Below are positions 61,629 to 64,000 of a stretch of 64,000 bases of DNA, one piece after another (position 1 is the first letter of the stretch; every line of letters begins with the position of its first letter). This stretch comes from Paraflavitalea sp. CAU 1676 (GTDB lineage: Bacteria > Bacteroidota > Bacteroidia > Chitinophagales > Chitinophagaceae), in NCBI RefSeq assembly GCF_029223285.1, contig NZ_JARHUJ010000003.1:682001-746000 (forward strand), in the 5' to 3' direction. The position numbers and the translations under genes were made by a program. The notes below the pieces were generated by a model that did not search any database, was not told the origin of the DNA, and saw only the letters and a list, made by a program, of their open reading frames with translations.

Positions 61629-62270
61629 CTACTCTGCCAACCCCATTTCGATGGCCTTTTTCACGAGGGCTGCCGTATTCTTTACATCCAGTTTCTGGAT
61701 GAGGTTAAAGCGGTGGTTTTCGACGGTGCGCACACTCAGGAACAACCTGGCGGCAATTTCCTGGTTGCTGAGACCCTGCACTACCAGGGCTATCACTTCG
61801 CGCTCGCGACGGGTAAGCGGTGTGGTATATGGGTCATTGCGTTTGTTGGTAATGATCTGCTGAAACATGACCTCTTTCAATTCCTCGTGCACATATTGCT
61901 CGTTTCGCATCACGGCATCGATGGCCGCCCTGATGACCTCACCATCGGCTGTTTTGAGCAGGTAACCCGATGCCCCGTGCTGAAACATGCTTTTTACATA
62001 ATGCCGGTCGTTACAATTGGTGAACACGACCACTTTCACCGAAGGCCAGGTTGTTGTCACTTTTTTACATAAACTGATCCCATCCTCACCCGGCAACTGG
62101 ATATCCATGATCACCACATCGGGTACTGCCTCCGCCAGGCCCGCCATCAACTCTGTTGCATTGACATAACCGCCCAACACCTCTACCTGCGCAAATCCGG
62201 CAAGGATCATCCGCAGCCCGTTCAATATGGCCGGATGATCATCTACCAGGCTAATACGAATCATTTTCAT
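61629..62270 (-). CDS. NarL/FixJ-family response regulator, no adjacent HisKA_3 kinase
   Basis: 213 residues from ATG 62270. Receiver with D10-D11, phosphoacceptor D56 (VVIMDIQLPG), T/K switch (FTNCND, YLLKTAD), then a LuxR-type HTH (TRREREVIALVVQGLSNQE, VRTVENHRFN). The C-terminal KNTAALVKKAIEMGL is close to the regulator at 14161-14796, so both probably descend from one duplication. No HisKA_3 kinase is next to it; the divergent gene is a LytS-type kinase. Alternative starts are 62264 and 62288. Confidence 0.92.
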   Translation of the reverse strand: MKMIRISLVDDHPAILNGLRMILAGFAQVEVLGGYVNATELMAGLAEAVPDVVIMDIQLPGEDGISLCKKVTTTWPSVKVVVFTNCNDRHYVKSMFQHGASGYLLKTADGEVIRAAIDAVMRNEQYVHEELKEVMFQQIITNKRNDPYTTPLTRREREVIALVVQGLSNQEIAARLFLSVRTVENHRFNLIQKLDVKNTAALVKKAIEMGLAE

Positions 62271-62512
62271 ACCCGTTGTTTTAATCATTCCTGCAATTTC
62301 CTACATCGCCGGTAGGATACCAAGCAAATCTTTCACCGTTCACGTATATACAGCGCCGCTTGTACAGGAAATTAAGGGATGAATTTCTATGCATGCGCTG
62401 TAAAAATCCGACACATTTTAGCTGCCAGCATCGTATTCGCACGCAGGCTAAGTACTAGTACTCAATTTCAAATACAGGTATTTGTTCTGCAAATATTGAG
62501 CCCACCGAAAGA

Positions 62513-62520
62513 TAGTTTTG
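62513..62520 (+). promoter_or_regulatory. -7 element of the LytS-type kinase gene
   Basis: TAGTTTTG matches TAnnTTTG. It lies 20 nt before ATG 62541 and supports that start over the longer frame beginning at 62379. Confidence 0.5.
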
Positions 62521-62540
62521 TAGCAGATTTTTTGTGTGCT

Positions 62541-63599
62541 ATGATATTACTTGAAAAGAAAATAGTAAGCCACCTTTTAACCCGGAAAACAACGACCACC
62601 TGGTTGCTGCATACTGCAGAAGCCTTCAGTGTGTTGTTTGTGGCAGTTTTGCTTTTCAACACCTGCACCTCAACCGATGATCTCTTTACCGGCACCACCG
62701 ACCTGCTCATCAGGATATTGCTGGTCGCTTCATGCTGGTGGTTAAGCATACACCTCTTTCGCCGCCAGAAACTGCACACGCAATTCATTGTACATAGCAT
62801 TACCCTGGTACTCTTTTCAACCAGCTGGATCCTGGTGATCACCAATTTTTTTGGTCAGGCCACGCTGACCAATCACACCGCCGGTGCTTTCAACTTTCTC
62901 TTCCTGATCGTATTGTTGTATTGCATTGCACTGGCAGGCTTTCATCTCTGGAACTTCCGGGCCCGTTCCATCGCCCATAGAGCCAGGGCCCAGGAATGGA
63001 AACGCCTTGCCAACCAAGGCGACGTACAGGTGTTGAAAGCACAGATCCAACCTCATTTCCTCTTCAATACCCTCAACCGTATCAATGCCTCTATTCCGCC
63101 GCAACAGGAAGAGACCCGCGAGCTGATCGCCAAACTGGCCGACACCTTCCGCTATGCGCTACAGGCTACCAAAGAAGACGAAGTATTACTGGCTGATGAG
63201 CTCAGGTTCATTCAAACCTACCTGGAACTGGAAAAGGAACGGTTTGCCGACCGGTTGCAGATCAACATCACCGCTGCGCAGGACGTGCTCGGCGCCCGCA
63301 TTGCGCCTATGTTGTTGCAACCCCTGGTGGAAAATGCCGTGATCCATGGCATTGGTCCCAGCATCGACGGGGGGCAGATCAGTGTGCATTGTCAGCCCGT
63401 AGCAGGAAGGATCCAGATCAGCATCAGCAATACTGGCGCCCGCTATATTGGCCCTGTGGAGTGGCTGATGGAAGGCAAAGGAGTGGGCTTACGCAATACC
63501 GCCCTCCGCCTGGAGAAGATCTACCAGCAGCAAATGAAGATCGGCAAAAACAGCCAGGGAGGCCTCACCTTCACGTTCTCCATTCCCGCTACGGCCTGA
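62541..63599 (+). CDS. LytS-type sensor histidine kinase without an adjacent LytTR regulator
   Basis: 352 residues. Four membrane helices (about 20-140), then the His_kinase domain with H172 in AQIQPHFLFNTLNRI and a HATPase (VENAVIHG, GVGLRNTALRLEKIY). The frame stays open back to 62379, but the promoter element and the N-terminus of homologous kinases favour ATG 62541. No LytTR gene follows, unlike the 28686-30451 pair; the divergent NarL-type gene might be an unconventional partner, or the true one is elsewhere. Confidence 0.9.
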   Translation: MILLEKKIVSHLLTRKTTTTWLLHTAEAFSVLFVAVLLFNTCTSTDDLFTGTTDLLIRILLVASCWWLSIHLFRRQKLHTQFIVHSITLVLFSTSWILVITNFFGQATLTNHTAGAFNFLFLIVLLYCIALAGFHLWNFRARSIAHRARAQEWKRLANQGDVQVLKAQIQPHFLFNTLNRINASIPPQQEETRELIAKLADTFRYALQATKEDEVLLADELRFIQTYLELEKERFADRLQINITAAQDVLGARIAPMLLQPLVENAVIHGIGPSIDGGQISVHCQPVAGRIQISISNTGARYIGPVEWLMEGKGVGLRNTALRLEKIYQQQMKIGKNSQGGLTFTFSIPATA

Positions 63600-63680
63600 T
63601 GTCGTCTCGGGCGAACCCTCGTTCAATTTTTCCACCTCAGCTACCGCCTGATTACGCGTCATGTATACAACCTGCCATGA

Positions 63681-64000
63681 CTAATTCCTGTTTCCAGCTT
63701 CTTCTACCGGCTCCGCTTCCACCTGTTCCATCACCGACCGGTGCTGCAAGCCCCATTGCTCGAGCTGTTGCCAGATGGGTATCAGTAAGCGCGCGCTATC
63801 GGTAAGCTGGTAATCTACGCGCGGAGGCACTTCAGCATATACGGTCCTTATCAGCAACCCATGTTGCTCGAGCTCCTGTAAATGCAGCGTGAGCATACGA
63901 TCGCTGATGCCAGGCAATTTCTTCTTCAGTTCACTGAAGCGCAATATCCGTTGCTCCAGTTTATACAAAATGAGCAGCTTCCAGCGGCCACCCAACAGGT
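63681..64000 (-). CDS. HxlR-family regulator, 5' end outside window
   Basis: About 106 residues are visible; the frame remains open at the right edge. GGRWKLLILYKLEQRILRF, ISDRMLTLHLQELEQHGLL and PPRVDYQLTDSARLLIPIW form the winged-HTH HxlR pattern. The upstream conserved cysteine of the family would lie beyond the edge. HxlR proteins often control stress or detoxification genes. It is convergent with the kinase gene, 81 nt apart. Confidence 0.85.
   Translation of the reverse strand, partial: LLGGRWKLLILYKLEQRILRFSELKKKLPGISDRMLTLHLQELEQHGLLIRTVYAEVPPRVDYQLTDSARLLIPIWQQLEQWGLQHRSVMEQVEAEPVEEAGNRN

Noticed and set aside
1-64000. CRISPR arrays, tRNA, rRNA or tmRNA genes
   Set aside because: No regularly spaced repeats of 25-40 bp and no cloverleaf or conserved rRNA/tmRNA sequence was noticed in either strand.

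Overview
The window looks like chromosomal DNA of a Bacteroidota species, most like the order Chitinophagales (Chitinophaga/Niastella type). This rests on recurrent TAnnTTTG -7 promoter elements, LytS/LytTR two-component pairs, FecI-like ECF sigma factor, MacB-type permeases without an ATPase, a T9SS sorting domain, and families such as DUF6266, DUF418, DUF1080, DUF6157 and CRTAC1/UnbV. It is an inference from gene content, since no rRNA or tRNA gene is present.

Layout. 1-1223: 5' part of a secreted sulfatase (minus). 1337-3808: operon of rhodanese, LysE-type exporter and FAD oxidoreductase. 3979-8598: small and hypothetical genes, a DUF418 membrane protein. 8686-12696: B12/radical SAM protein, DUF2004 protein, Ca2+/H+ antiporter. 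12799-14796: an Arabinose_bd-histidine kinase fusion with its NarL-type regulator. 14789-18256: DUF3179 plus CRTAC1 operon (minus). 18383-20190: small membrane proteins and an AraC regulator. 20294-28083: two MacB-like permeases around a Na+/H+ antiporter, and a DUF1080 lipoprotein. 28686-32766: LytS/LytR pair, CocE-type hydrolase, DUF6157 protein. 32966-36222: membrane AraC regulator, EamA exporter, PD40 lipoprotein. 36812-43111: an AT-rich, all-minus block of exported orphan proteins, one frameshifted. 43571-45761: tandem SGNH hydrolases. 45856-49663: XRE-type regulator, orphan genes and a DUF6266 module. 50155-51203: ECF sigma factor and a short membrane partner. 51431-57490: alpha/beta hydrolase, NmrA-like protein, sigma-54 activator with GAF domains, and SDR/TetR genes with two identical operators. 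57820-64000: beta-propeller lipoprotein, Tat-exported metallophosphatase, NarL regulator, LytS kinase and the start of an HxlR regulator.

The most notable signal is non-coding. Three intergenic elements (24463-24785, 28122-28456, 36412-36736) are divergent copies of one small-RNA gene on the minus strand. Each has a CGTA-N4-TACG palindrome, exactly 46 nt, a TTG -33 element, exactly 20 nt, a TAnnTTTG-like -7 element, a body of about 230 nt full of UCCA repeats, and a rho-independent terminator. The terminator stem differs in sequence in copy A while the structure is kept. This looks like a multicopy regulatory RNA family that I cannot match to a described one.

Other points of interest are a catalytically degenerate SGNH paralogue carrying PKD and T9SS domains, the Arabinose_bd-kinase fusion, a poly-T frameshift splitting a TlpA-like gene, a cassette-like orphan-gene array, and several palindromic operators that pair with adjacent regulators. 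No CRISPR array, tRNA, rRNA or intact transposase was seen.
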